DNA of 64,000 nt from an uncultured Planctomycetaceae bacterium (lineage in GTDB: Bacteria > Planctomycetota > Planctomycetia > Pirellulales > Pirellulaceae). Below are positions 16,664 to 26,170 of this stretch, one piece after another. Position 1 is the first letter of the stretch. Every line of letters starts with the position of its first letter. The stretch spans positions 1-64,000 of the forward strand of contig CALMEE010000064.1 of the NCBI GenBank assembly GCA_937862885.1. Reading direction: 5' to 3'. The notes below the pieces were generated by a model. It was not told the origin of the DNA, made no database searches, and worked only from the letters and a program-made list of their open reading frames with translations. The position numbers were made by a program, and so were the translations under genes.

Positions 16664-17923
16664 CTATTCGCGAAAGATGGTCGGAAAAAGCGTACTTCGG
16701 TAGAGTCGATAGCCACCATTCGTGTCGGTATCAATTTCGATATTCGCGTCAAAATTTTCTTCCGCTGGATCGACGGCCGACCAGACATAGATCATCGTGC
16801 CAGGAAATCGCTCAATTATTGTCTCGATTTTATGTGGATCGAGGACGTTCATCGCGGAGGCAAGCGCGTCGGCGGTCGTGCCATCTTTCGCAATCACTGT
16901 TACCTGTCGATGCCCCAGCATTCCCAGGCCGGTCTGCGGATCAATAATATGTGAATAGCGTTTCCCGTCGATTAAAACAAAATGAAATTCGTCTCCCGAG
17001 GTGGCTATCCCACAATTCGCCAGTTTCAAATGGGCGAGAGGTTGTTTGCGCGGCGAAGGCGTTGCCCTGAATCCAATTTTCCAACCATCGGAATTCGGCG
17101 GCGGGTCTCCGATCGACAAGTCTCCGGCGGCATTAATCAATGCTCGCGTTACGCCGCGATGTCGCAAAGTACTCAAGGCAACGTCTGCAGCATAGCCTTT
17201 GCCGATCCCGCCGAAATCGAACCGCACAGCGGGATTTAAGATTTTCAACATCTTCGTTGCAGGATCGTATTCGATTTGCAGGAGCCCTGACGATTGTTTG
17301 GCGGCATGAGTTTCCTCGGGCGAGGGAAGGCGTTTCTCGTGTCGAGCTTTCCGCCATAAACGCGTCAGGTTACCCAACGCGTAGTCGAACGCATTATCTG
17401 TGGCCTGCGCGATCTCGTGAGATCGTTGAAATAATGGCGCCAACTCTTCACACAACGGCACATACTCGACAGAATCGCCTGTGTCGAAAAGCTGGTTAAT
17501 GTGACTGTTGGGATCGTAATCGCTAAATAGCTTTTCGATTCGCTTTATCTGTGCAAAAGCATCTTCGAAAGCAAGTTGAGCAGTTTCCACGTCTTCGCAG
17601 TAGCCTTTGATGGTAAAGACAACGCCCATCAACTGGCGAGACTCCTCGAACAAGCTCAGCTCGTCAGCCGAATCGCTTGCACTTGGATTATGTCCACCAC
17701 GATCGAATCCTTCAGACAACCCGGTTCGCTGATCCGCTAAATCACCGGTAGATAATAGTTTGCCGGCAGCATTCATTTGGGCCGTCGCATCAAGTCCTCG
17801 GTGGAATAGCAGCGTTCCCAACATGAAGCAGATGGCAATGTGCAATTGCCAATGTGTGGGCGATTGTACGGACGCCAAATGCCGGACTGCGAAAAGTATT
17901 TTTATCGACGCTAGTTGCAACAT
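16664..17923 (-). CDS. FAD:protein FMN transferase (ApbE family)
   Basis: ApbE-type flavin transferase, which covalently attaches FMN to Thr or Ser of target flavoproteins such as RNF/NQR subunits, on the periplasmic side. A hydrophobic segment (about 28-45) may be a signal anchor. The catalytic domain begins near residue 95 with MGVVFTIKGY and continues with FSDYDPNSHINQL, DFGGIGKGYAADVAL, INAAGDLSIGD, YSHIIDPQTGLG and the Mg-binding TADALASAMNVL. Length (419) is longer than the ~340 norm because of the N-terminal extension. ATG 17923 is the first start. No NQR/RNF operon is nearby, so the target is unknown. It is divergent from the oxidoreductase. Confidence 0.9.
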   Translation of the reverse strand: MLQLASIKILFAVRHLASVQSPTHWQLHIAICFMLGTLLFHRGLDATAQMNAAGKLLSTGDLADQRTGLSEGFDRGGHNPSASDSADELSLFEESRQLMGVVFTIKGYCEDVETAQLAFEDAFAQIKRIEKLFSDYDPNSHINQLFDTGDSVEYVPLCEELAPLFQRSHEIAQATDNAFDYALGNLTRLWRKARHEKRLPSPEETHAAKQSSGLLQIEYDPATKMLKILNPAVRFDFGGIGKGYAADVALSTLRHRGVTRALINAAGDLSIGDPPPNSDGWKIGFRATPSPRKQPLAHLKLANCGIATSGDEFHFVLIDGKRYSHIIDPQTGLGMLGHRQVTVIAKDGTTADALASAMNVLDPHKIETIIERFPGTMIYVWSAVDPAEENFDANIEIDTDTNGGYRLYRSTLFPTIFRE

Positions 17924-18071
17924 GGATACTCGCGAATCTAGACCAAGTATACTATCCTAATCCGAACTTGCAGAAACGACAACGCTGTGGACGATTCTGT
18001 CGTCAGTCTCCGCAACACGAATTGCGGTAACTGCGAGCCTGCAGCCAATATATTGATATAGGAGCCGATCC

Positions 18072-19466
18072 ATGAAAAAGAATGAACCGAGTCAAATCAC
18101 TGCGGAACAGAATTGTGTTGATAATTCGAGCGCGAACCAAAATCGACGAGAGTTTTTGCAACGAGGTACGGCCGCGTTAACGGCTGGTGCGGTTGCGGCA
18201 AGTGCAGCGCTGCCACAAACGGCTTGGGCTAAATCCGTGCACGTTGCCGGTTCGGAAACGATCCGAATTGGATTGGTCGGTTGTGGTGGTCGAGGTACCC
18301 ACGCGGCAATGCAGGCGTTGAGCACAAAGAGCGGACCGGTGATCCTCAGTTCGATTGCAGACGCTTTTCAGACGCGCGTTGACGACGCGATGGGTTCGCT
18401 GAAGGAGAATTTGAAGGAGCGGTTCGAGTCCCAAGTCTCAGTCACTCCAGATGATATCCACTTTGGATTTGATGCTTTTGAAAAAGTATTGGCCTCGGAT
18501 ATCGATTTGGTAATTTTAGCGACGCCGCCAGGCTTTCGACCTTTGCATTTTGAAAAGGCAATTGCGGCCGGTAAACATGTCTTTATGGAAAAGCCAGTTG
18601 CCGTGGATGCACCCGGTGTGCGACGGGTCATGGAAGCCAGTCGACAGGCTGAAGCGAATGGTTTGGCCGTAGGCGTAGGCTTGCAGCGTCGACATGAGCG
18701 TGTCTACATGGAGACAATTGATCGTCTGAAGCAAGGTGAAATCGGTGATATTGTCCTCGGTCGAGCCTACTGGAATGGCGACACGCCTTGGGTTCGAAAC
18801 CGGCGGCCTGGCGAAGGTGAGCTGTTGTATCAGATGCGAAACTGGTATTTCTTCAATTGGTTGTGCGGTGACCATATTGTTGAGCAACACATTCATAACA
18901 TTGATGTAATCAATTGGCTGAAAGACGCCTACCCAGTCAAGGCTCAAGGTGTGGGGGGGCGCGAGGTGCGTAAAGGCAAGGATCATGGTCAAATTTATGA
19001 CCATCACATGATCGAATTCACTTATGCGGATGGCTCCAAAATGCTCAGCCAATGCCGTCACCAACCCGGTTGTTGGAATGAAGTGGCCGAATATGCGCAT
19101 GGCACCAAAGGCACGTGCTCAATCACGCGCGGGGTGATTGAAAAAGATGGCCAGGCCGTGTTCACGTCACGTGGCGGACGCGATGGCACTCAGCAAGAGC
19201 TTGACGACTTGTTCGCAGATCTTCGCGAAGGACGAATCCCCAACGAGGGCTACTACGGCGCATTGAGTTCCATGACTGCGATCTTTGGAAGGATGGCTAC
19301 GTACTCAGGACGAGAACTCAATTGGGATGAATGTTACAACTCACAGCTTACGCTGGCGGATGTGGATTCAATCCGTTCGATGGATGACGAAGCACCGGTG
19401 CAGCCGGATGAAAACGGCAGTTATCCGATTGCCATCCCAGGCAAGAACTTGAATCTCGTTTTCTAG
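18072..19466 (+). CDS. Tat-exported Gfo/Idh/MocA family oxidoreductase
   Basis: NAD(P)-dependent sugar or cyclitol oxidoreductase, 464 residues. The start at ATG 18072 is backed by a GGAG ribosome site 9 bp upstream. A twin-arginine signal lies at about residues 25-52: NRREFLQRGTAALTAGAVA. The Rossmann fold shows IGLVGCGGRGTHAA, the catalytic-lysine loop is FMEKPVAVD, and the C-terminal substrate domain shows DHIVEQHIHNIDVINWL. Planctomycetes export many such proteins for oxidative breakdown of carbohydrates. The specific substrate is not readable. Neither a sugar transporter nor a partner isomerase is adjacent. Confidence 0.92.
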   Translation: MKKNEPSQITAEQNCVDNSSANQNRREFLQRGTAALTAGAVAASAALPQTAWAKSVHVAGSETIRIGLVGCGGRGTHAAMQALSTKSGPVILSSIADAFQTRVDDAMGSLKENLKERFESQVSVTPDDIHFGFDAFEKVLASDIDLVILATPPGFRPLHFEKAIAAGKHVFMEKPVAVDAPGVRRVMEASRQAEANGLAVGVGLQRRHERVYMETIDRLKQGEIGDIVLGRAYWNGDTPWVRNRRPGEGELLYQMRNWYFFNWLCGDHIVEQHIHNIDVINWLKDAYPVKAQGVGGREVRKGKDHGQIYDHHMIEFTYADGSKMLSQCRHQPGCWNEVAEYAHGTKGTCSITRGVIEKDGQAVFTSRGGRDGTQQELDDLFADLREGRIPNEGYYGALSSMTAIFGRMATYSGRELNWDECYNSQLTLADVDSIRSMDDEAPVQPDENGSYPIAIPGKNLNLVF

Positions 19467-19642
19467 AAGATCAAGCGTGTGCGTTGTCGGCGCGTGATGA
19501 TTGCGTTAGCCCATGACGTAACATTGGTATGTCGACGGCGCATACGGACCGGAGACCTTTGTCTCAGGTCTTTAGCACCTCGAAATTGGGCGACGAAGAG
19601 AGCCAGCGTGGACAGTTCAAAGGTTCGCTAACCGGGGTGTGC

Positions 19643-20182
19643 TTACGGAAATCGCAGATATTGGGCGGGCACGTGTTCAGTCAACCATACACCATTGGCC
19701 GACATATAAAACACGTGTCCGGCTAGGTGCATTGCGTGGGCGTTGACGGTCAGGACAATCGGCTTGCCGCGGCGAGAGCCAACTTTGGTGGCGGTGTCGA
19801 AGTCTGCTGACAAATGGACGTGGTTCCGCGATCCTTTTCTCAAACCGTGTTGCCGAATGCTCTCAACAAACCGCGCTACGGTTCCATGAAACAGTGCATC
19901 CGGCGGCGCGATGGGATCTAATCCCAATTCGACATCCGACACGGAATGCCCTTGGTTGGCACGAATTCTCAAGCCGTCGTCGCTCAGTGCAAATCGCTGC
20001 TTATCGTTGGTTGCTACGATTTCGAGCAGCAGTTCGCTTGTCAACGGGATTCCGAGTCGGTTGGCGTGCGTTACCAATTCAGCGATGGGTAGCCAACCCT
20101 CCGGTTCCAGCTGCATACCGATTTTGTCCGGCCGATGTCGCAACACGAGACTGAGAAACTTGCTGATCTTCTGTTGATTCAT
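19643..20182 (-). CDS. kptA: RNA 2'-phosphotransferase KptA/Tpt1
   Basis: 179-residue Tpt1 homologue that transfers the 2'-phosphate of spliced RNA to NAD+, forming ADP-ribose 1'',2''-cyclic phosphate. Family motifs in order: KFLSLVLRHRPDKIGM (N-lobe with the RNA-binding Arg/His), FALSDDGLRIRANQGHS, FHGT, the catalytic HVHLSADFDTATKVGSRRG, and the final GVWLTEHVPAQYLRF. The length is standard and all four catalytic residues (Arg, His, Arg, Arg) appear present. Bacteria lack the eukaryotic-type tRNA splicing that yields its known substrate, so its in vivo role is unclear. It stands alone, convergent with the oxidoreductase. Confidence 0.93.
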   Translation of the reverse strand: MNQQKISKFLSLVLRHRPDKIGMQLEPEGWLPIAELVTHANRLGIPLTSELLLEIVATNDKQRFALSDDGLRIRANQGHSVSDVELGLDPIAPPDALFHGTVARFVESIRQHGLRKGSRNHVHLSADFDTATKVGSRRGKPIVLTVNAHAMHLAGHVFYMSANGVWLTEHVPAQYLRFP

Positions 20183-20393
20183 GGTTGGATGCAGGAATCG
20201 CTTCGTCTACTGGTCCGTCGGCAATCCAGATTCAATCTGCACGAGAGGACAGCGGTCATTCTAAATTGATCGAGCCAAAGCTGGACTGGCCTTTGGGGAG
20301 ACTTTCAGAACTCGGCATGACGCCATTATCTAAAGTTGTGGCGACTCGCTCAAGCAACCAGAGACGTCCTGTCTAAGTTTCGCCCAATTAATT

Positions 20394-22118
20394 CTAGCGG
20401 CGCCCCATGGCGAGTTGGTAGTCGGCCATTGCAATAAAGAACTCGACATCGGCATCGAGGACTAGTAATTCCGCAGTAGCGACCGCTTCCTCGTAAATGT
20501 TCAGGACGATCAAGTCAATATCGCCCAGCAGAAATTGATTGCGCCCAATTTCCAACGATTGTCGTGCAAGACGCAAATTTTCAGTTGCTTTTTGATGTCG
20601 CTCTCGAGCATTGAGGAGCGCGGAATGTGCATCCTGAACCGCGATTTGAATTTTGTTGGCCGCAAATTCTCGTTTCCACTCCCATTGCCGTCGTTTCGAC
20701 TCTGCTGCAGTGAGTCTTCCTAAGCCAAATCGCCGCTGCAAAGGCAATTCGGCGATGACCCCAATCTCCATTTCCATTTGCGATTTGTCTCTCAGGGGCG
20801 TGGCCGCGCCACCCACATCCTGCGACGTTTCCGCAAAAACGTCGACCCGCGCCAGGATGGAATTCCGCGCCTCTTCGACATCAATTTCTGCTTTGGCCAA
20901 CTGATAGCCGAGCAGAATTATCTCCGGATGAGTTTGCACCGCAATTGTCAGATCTGTTTGCAATTGTTCGCCGGAAACTTGCGGAAGCTCAGGAAAATCA
21001 GGCAAGAGAGCTGCTTCCGGCAACAACATCCTTCCTTCATCGTCACGCAAGAAGAATGCCAGCTTGATTGTCGATGCCTCGAATTTTCTTCTCGCCTCAA
21101 CCACTTTTGCTTCGCGCTGGGCGATCAGTCGGTCGTTGTCGATGCCCGCCAATTTGGGCAAGTCTCCTCGTTCAACTTGTTCATTAATGGCCCGCGACCT
21201 ATCCAGGGCCAAGTCGAGTAACCTTCGCTGGGCTTCCAACGCATTGCCAACACCAACCCACAGCCAATATGCGGCCGTTGCCTCGCGGACAATTTGAATC
21301 TCTTGTGAAAAGATCAGCGGATCAATGGATTGGATGTCTTGATCCGCGCGGAAAACGGCTGCGCGACGGGCGTCAATCAATCGGTTCTGGCGCAGTGGCA
21401 CAACCGTGCCGATCGCGAATTCCCCTCCGTCATTTGTTTCTCGTTCTTTATACCACGGTTGGAAATTGCCTGAACCTAAGCGGTAACCCGCATAAATATT
21501 TCCCCCAGTCGAAAACAAATTCTGCGAAAGGCCCAGTTGTTGTTGATAGTTGCGGTAAAATCCTTGAGGTTGGTTGACGGATTGCCCGCGCATATTCAAA
21601 TCGAATGCTCCCATTGCGGCCGTGAAGTTACCATCCGCAATATCGCGTTCCAAATATACGCGTTGCAATTCAGGAAAGGTGGCCAATGCCGAAGCCGTAA
21701 CGTCGGATAGCTGAAGTTTGACCGATTGTTCGCTGGCTTCCGTTTCAAATGGCGTTTCCCACTGAGATTCGTCAATCGCGATCGTTTGAGCAGGATCAGC
21801 TACAGCGGGATTGGGCATCGTTTCCGAATCGCTGGTGGTTGGTTCCCTCAACATATCAGCCGACAACTCCAGCGGTGGCTGTGGTAAACGATGCGTGTCG
21901 CCGCGAAATGTCGATACCCATCTCCATTTCGTGAGAGGTGCGGATTGGCATCCTGTGCAGATCAGCATTAAGCACACCAATAGAGATAGTTTTAAACCGC
22001 CGCGAAGATTTTTGACTTGCTGAGCGCTCCAAGAACGAAGCCAGCGCTCCGTAGACACGATGAACACGGTCATTAAAGCGGTTATGGAGGTAGTGGTTCG
22101 GTCGTCCTTGACCTGCAT
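20394..22118 (-). CDS. TolC-family outer membrane efflux lipoprotein
   Basis: Outer-membrane channel of the TolC/OEP family, 574 residues. A basic N-terminal lead is followed by a hydrophobic stretch and a lipobox with Cys57 (CLMLICTGCQSA), so a lipid anchor is likely. The body shows the two OEP repeats of long amphipathic helices: ASALATFPELQRVYLERDI early, NRLIDARRAAVFRADQD in the middle, and HSALLNARERHQKATENL to YEEAVATAELLVLDADVEF at the end. It is the third gene of a minus-strand operon: its start is 2 bp after the HlyD stop. It completes an inner-to-outer membrane path with the two upstream genes. Confidence 0.88.
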   Translation of the reverse strand: MQVKDDRTTTSITALMTVFIVSTERWLRSWSAQQVKNLRGGLKLSLLVCLMLICTGCQSAPLTKWRWVSTFRGDTHRLPQPPLELSADMLREPTTSDSETMPNPAVADPAQTIAIDESQWETPFETEASEQSVKLQLSDVTASALATFPELQRVYLERDIADGNFTAAMGAFDLNMRGQSVNQPQGFYRNYQQQLGLSQNLFSTGGNIYAGYRLGSGNFQPWYKERETNDGGEFAIGTVVPLRQNRLIDARRAAVFRADQDIQSIDPLIFSQEIQIVREATAAYWLWVGVGNALEAQRRLLDLALDRSRAINEQVERGDLPKLAGIDNDRLIAQREAKVVEARRKFEASTIKLAFFLRDDEGRMLLPEAALLPDFPELPQVSGEQLQTDLTIAVQTHPEIILLGYQLAKAEIDVEEARNSILARVDVFAETSQDVGGAATPLRDKSQMEMEIGVIAELPLQRRFGLGRLTAAESKRRQWEWKREFAANKIQIAVQDAHSALLNARERHQKATENLRLARQSLEIGRNQFLLGDIDLIVLNIYEEAVATAELLVLDADVEFFIAMADYQLAMGRR

Positions 22119-22120
22119 AG

Positions 22121-23488
22121 CTAGTCCACTTTTTTTAGCTTCGATCCCGTTGACTTACCGTACACTGGATCAATCTCTGGTCGGATTACCGGAAAACCGT
22201 TCATTAATCGCCAAATTTCGTACCCCAAACTAACCTGTTGCAGCATCACCCAGCCGTTCGCACGCACGCCTTGACGCAAGAACGGCGGCGGCGGCCATTT
22301 CTTCTTTTCAGCGGGGTCAGGGATCACTTGAATCCGGAACTTACCCTCGCCATCGTCGGAGTCGTCTATGGCCACGACCTGACCGCCAAACGTTCCAACA
22401 GCGACTGACGGCCAGCCTGGAAATTGAACTGCAGGATAACCCTCGAATTGGATACGTACATGGTCGCCCACTTGGACTAATGGGATATCGAGTCCGGAAA
22501 TCCAAAGCTCGACTGCCAAGTCACTGGTTTCGGGCACGATCGTAAATAAAGCTTCACCCTTCCTCACCACCTGACTCAACTCGAATAAAGGCAGTCGAAA
22601 AATTGTACCATCCCTTGGAGCGCGTATCGTCAATTGTTGAAGTTCTTCAAGTTTGATCTCCAACTCGCGGATTTCCTTGCGTACGGATGCCCCTTCGCTC
22701 ACCGCACTCTGCACGAATGCTTGTGCGCTTTCTATTTTTGTTTGAGCTTCACTTCGTCTTTGCTCCAATTCGTGCCGCTTCGATTCGACTTCGAATTCAG
22801 CAGCCGCAATCTCGTCATGCAATGAATCAAGCTCAGCCCGCGCCACGTCAAGGTCCTTCTTTAAAATCTCCACCTCGCGCTCCGGGCGAGCACCAGAATC
22901 CTTTAGTGACAGGAACCGTTCATAATTCAATCGAGCCTGGAGTTCCTTGGCTTCATACGCCGGAACCAACTTTAGTTTCGATCTCAACTTGGCCATGGAC
23001 GCCTCGACCGTTTCTTGTGCCGATCGAACCGCATAATCGCGGGCTTCGGTATAGTCGATCACGTTTTTGGCATACACTTGTTCTTTGACGGAGACGGCCT
23101 CTAATTTCGTCTTTAACTCCCGAATTTGCGATTCAACCTGTTGAACGAGACTCGAGGCGGCAGGTAATAGCTCCAGGATGACATCGTCTTTTTGGACAAA
23201 ATCACCCTCGCGCAATCCCGGTTTGATTTGCGCGACGATTCCTTCCACTGGCGAATTCACTGTTTGTTGTCTCTCTTGCGGCACAAATGCCATCACCCGT
23301 CCGGTTCCACGAGCCGTTTGTTGCCACGGAAGGAAGAACATCCCCAAGATCCACAATAACAGGCCGATCAAGACGAATCGGGCCAGCCAACGAATCTTGT
23401 TCGATGATTGCACAAGGTCAATCGTCGGTAGCAGTTTGCGCTGAATCTGTTTACCACTGAGTGTCGATTTCATTGGAAATATCGCCAA
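22121..23488 (-). CDS. HlyD-type periplasmic adaptor (membrane fusion protein)
   Basis: Type I secretion-like adaptor of 455 residues. TTG 23488 begins the frame; ATG 23473 (MKSTLSGKQ) is an equally possible start. A transmembrane helix at about 37-55 (WLARFVLIGLLLWILGMFF) anchors it. Then come a biotinyl-lipoyl half-motif (QTVNSPVEGIVAQIKPGLREGDFVQKDD), a very long coiled coil (about 115-285), the second lipoyl half (LTIRAPRDGTIFRLP) and a beta-barrel. It lies 11 bp after the ABC gene and 2 bp before the TolC gene, so the three are co-transcribed and likely form one complex. Confidence 0.9.
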   Translation of the reverse strand: MAIFPMKSTLSGKQIQRKLLPTIDLVQSSNKIRWLARFVLIGLLLWILGMFFLPWQQTARGTGRVMAFVPQERQQTVNSPVEGIVAQIKPGLREGDFVQKDDVILELLPAASSLVQQVESQIRELKTKLEAVSVKEQVYAKNVIDYTEARDYAVRSAQETVEASMAKLRSKLKLVPAYEAKELQARLNYERFLSLKDSGARPEREVEILKKDLDVARAELDSLHDEIAAAEFEVESKRHELEQRRSEAQTKIESAQAFVQSAVSEGASVRKEIRELEIKLEELQQLTIRAPRDGTIFRLPLFELSQVVRKGEALFTIVPETSDLAVELWISGLDIPLVQVGDHVRIQFEGYPAVQFPGWPSVAVGTFGGQVVAIDDSDDGEGKFRIQVIPDPAEKKKWPPPPFLRQGVRANGWVMLQQVSLGYEIWRLMNGFPVIRPEIDPVYGKSTGSKLKKVD

Positions 23489-23499
23489 ATCTTCCCAGG

Positions 23500-25683
23500 C
23501 TAATCTAATCGGGTGTCCGTCGGCGGTTCTGACCTGCCTGTTTCCCCCAAATCGCCAGTTTTGTTCATTTCAACTTTGTGCTGACACATGTCGCCAAATT
23601 CGGGACGTTCACTGATCAGCAGCACAGACATTTCTCGCGAATCAAGCATATTCGTGATGATCTGTTTTGCTTCATCGTAAGCAAAGCCATCTAATAGCCG
23701 GTCTATGATGATCAGTTTTGGATTTCCGGCCCAAGCCCTAGCTAGCATCAGACGGCGACATTGGGCATTCGACAACGGAAATCCCCCCGAGAGCAATTGG
23801 GTACGGATTCCATGTTCCATGCCGTTGACGCTAGGCAGCAGTCCTGTTTTTTCGATTACACGGCGTACGTCAATCATGCTAACTTGTGCACGATGCAAGT
23901 GGATGTTTGTCTCAAGCGTGCCTGCAAACACATCGACGTCTCGAGCAACGCCGACAAACATACGAACGGAATCCAGCCGGTAATCCCGCAGGTCGATATG
24001 GTTCAACAATATTATACCGCCGCTTTGTTGTCTGAGTCCCAAACACAAATCGGCCACAAATTGAATGCCAGACTGACAACTTCCAATGACGGCTAGTGAT
24101 TGTCGGGCAATGACTTCGAAGCTTAGATTTTCAATGACTGGTTGACCGTCGACATCCAAACTCACTCCCTGAAGGGACAGTTGAGCAGCATCCCCTCCGC
24201 CATACTCAACTAATTGGTTGTGGGTCTCCATCGGAAGATCAAACAGCATCCCCAATTTATCGACGGCTGCCATCAAATCGTAATAGCTGGCAATTAGCGA
24301 ACCAAGTTTTGCGAAGGAGCGCAAAATCAAGATCACAATCAATTCAGCTGCCACGAGTTGCCCGAGGCTAAGCTCACCGCCGATGACCAGCGCGCCACCA
24401 ATTCCCAAAAGAGCGGTTGTTGCCACGCAATAGATGCCCAGCAAGAACAACACTTGCCGCATATAAATGCGAAAATGTTGTTTGCGGGCAACAAGGTATT
24501 CTCCCGAAAGTTGATCAGCTTCGTCGAGCGCGAATTCCATTCCGTCATTGAGTTTGAAGGCGGTTGGATTCTTGCTTAATTCCTCCAACCAGGCAAGCAC
24601 CCGATATTTGGCCACCGATTCATTGATGGCCGTGTTGACGCCCCCGCGCCCTAGCACAAAGAGCGCGAATGCCAACAAACACAGCAACAAGATATCGTAT
24701 CCCAACAAGAACGGGTGATAAAACGCGAGGACTAACATGCCAATAGCTGTTTTCATCACAACCGCAACACCCTCGAGCAACAACTTCGATACCGACTTCT
24801 GCAGCGTGATTACCTCTAGGAAGCGATTGACCAGCTCATGCATCGATTGCCGATCATTTACGCTTTGATCGACGCGCGGTAGCCGATAAGCCAAGTCATC
24901 GACTACGCGTACGAATAGTCGCCGTTCGATGATTTCACTCGCGTAAATCGTTAATGCCGAAAGTGCCGAAGAGAAGGCCAGAAAGACAAACACAATGATC
25001 GCAAGGATGACGACCGGTTGGATAAACTGTCCGAACGCAACCGTGTTGACGAGTGCCTCCACGGCAATTGGCGTGGTCAGCGTCAACAATCCAACAACCA
25101 TTGAGAAGATAAAGACCGTCCAAATATCTTTCATCTCCGGGCGTAAGATGCCCATCAAGCGACGCAGGGGCGGAACAAGGTTGTGGTGTTCGTGTCCATT
25201 ATCGTGGTGCGATATTGGGGTACCAGATGCATCGCCGATTAGAATCGGATAGCTGACTAACCACGAAAGCGTGTTATCAATATTGGAAGCTCGCAACCGT
25301 TTCGCGAATTCAGCGCGTTTGATCCAGTGAGTTTTTCCCGAGCTGAGTTCGACGATATTGAGTCGTTGTCCTTGTATCTTGGAAAGAACGAGCCAATTCT
25401 GTGAACCTTCTTCATCGACCAAGACGGCAACTGGATAGCCGCTACGCACCAACGGCAGAACATCGATCAACGGAGACTCGATTCGCCGAATACGCAACTC
25501 CATGGCTTCCGAGCACGACACCACCGTGTCCAACCAGTCCTCGAACGGTTTGCTGGATTCATTCAGGTGGGATTCAAACATGACCTGACTTGCCTGCTGA
25601 CGGTCAAACACGCGTCCATTGCGCAGTGCGAAATATTCAAGCAGCTTTGTCGATTGTCTGAGTAATTCTACGTTTGTATCCAT
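23500..25683 (-). CDS. ABC exporter-like protein with degenerate ATPase and C39-like domains
   Basis: 727-residue half-transporter built like HlyB/RtxB: C39-like domain (about 1-135), type I exporter membrane domain with 5-6 helices (about 180-450), and nucleotide-binding domain (500-727). Key residues are gone. The Walker A site reads GSCQSGIQ (534-541), with Ile540 for Lys and Gln for Ser/Thr. The Q-loop Gln is replaced (VGVARDV). The signature is LSGGF (631-635). Walker B keeps D661, but Arg662 replaces the catalytic Glu, and the H-loop His is Glu692 (LISERP). The C39 domain has no catalytic Cys, and its HFV-type His region reads QNWLVL. It is the first gene of the operon with HlyD and TolC partners. 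ATP hydrolysis seems unlikely; it may be a structural scaffold or pair with another ATPase. Confidence 0.88.
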   Translation of the reverse strand: MDTNVELLRQSTKLLEYFALRNGRVFDRQQASQVMFESHLNESSKPFEDWLDTVVSCSEAMELRIRRIESPLIDVLPLVRSGYPVAVLVDEEGSQNWLVLSKIQGQRLNIVELSSGKTHWIKRAEFAKRLRASNIDNTLSWLVSYPILIGDASGTPISHHDNGHEHHNLVPPLRRLMGILRPEMKDIWTVFIFSMVVGLLTLTTPIAVEALVNTVAFGQFIQPVVILAIIVFVFLAFSSALSALTIYASEIIERRLFVRVVDDLAYRLPRVDQSVNDRQSMHELVNRFLEVITLQKSVSKLLLEGVAVVMKTAIGMLVLAFYHPFLLGYDILLLCLLAFALFVLGRGGVNTAINESVAKYRVLAWLEELSKNPTAFKLNDGMEFALDEADQLSGEYLVARKQHFRIYMRQVLFLLGIYCVATTALLGIGGALVIGGELSLGQLVAAELIVILILRSFAKLGSLIASYYDLMAAVDKLGMLFDLPMETHNQLVEYGGGDAAQLSLQGVSLDVDGQPVIENLSFEVIARQSLAVIGSCQSGIQFVADLCLGLRQQSGGIILLNHIDLRDYRLDSVRMFVGVARDVDVFAGTLETNIHLHRAQVSMIDVRRVIEKTGLLPSVNGMEHGIRTQLLSGGFPLSNAQCRRLMLARAWAGNPKLIIIDRLLDGFAYDEAKQIITNMLDSREMSVLLISERPEFGDMCQHKVEMNKTGDLGETGRSEPPTDTRLD

Positions 25684-26170
25684 AACGTTGTTGGAGCTTC
25701 GTTCAGATCGAACCCTGATTGTCTTAAGCCGAATTAGCTGCTGCCAAAGCGCGTAACACCTCGAACCCGTTCCCCAACCGATTTACAATGAGTTTGGTCA
25801 AGGTCAAGCATTGGCTTCAATGACGCAATCAAGTTATCCGTGAGTGAATTTCAATCTAGATTGCCATCATGGTAATCACTCGATTCCGGTAAGGAAAACC
25901 CTAATCGACTAGGTTAGCAGCGATGGACGATATGGCTGGGACCAAGCAATTGGCCGAAGTTTATCCTGGTCCGCACGGCCAGATAAAAACCGGCTGAATT
26001 GCACCAAGCGACCTCGATTTCAACATCGCTAGGAATGCCCATACGGCACGAAATCAGATCCATAAATTGGCGATTGCGGATCCAGATTCCAAGCCAACCG
26101 TGTCCTGAATGAACGATACCTGAGCGCGGTCCATATTCGGTGGCCACCGCTGATTGGCTGACAATCAAGC
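25684..26170. other. intergenic, no convincing gene
   Basis: Upstream of the ABC operon and downstream of the DUF418 gene, 487 bp. A minus-strand reading frame (25914-26288) runs through part of it with plausible composition, but matches no family I recognise and overlaps the DUF418 3' end. The operon promoter should be in 25684-25900. Confidence 0.35.

Noticed and set aside
18516-19100. 194-codon minus ORF
   Set aside because: Shadow inside the Gfo/Idh/MocA oxidoreductase, which has complete motifs on the plus strand.
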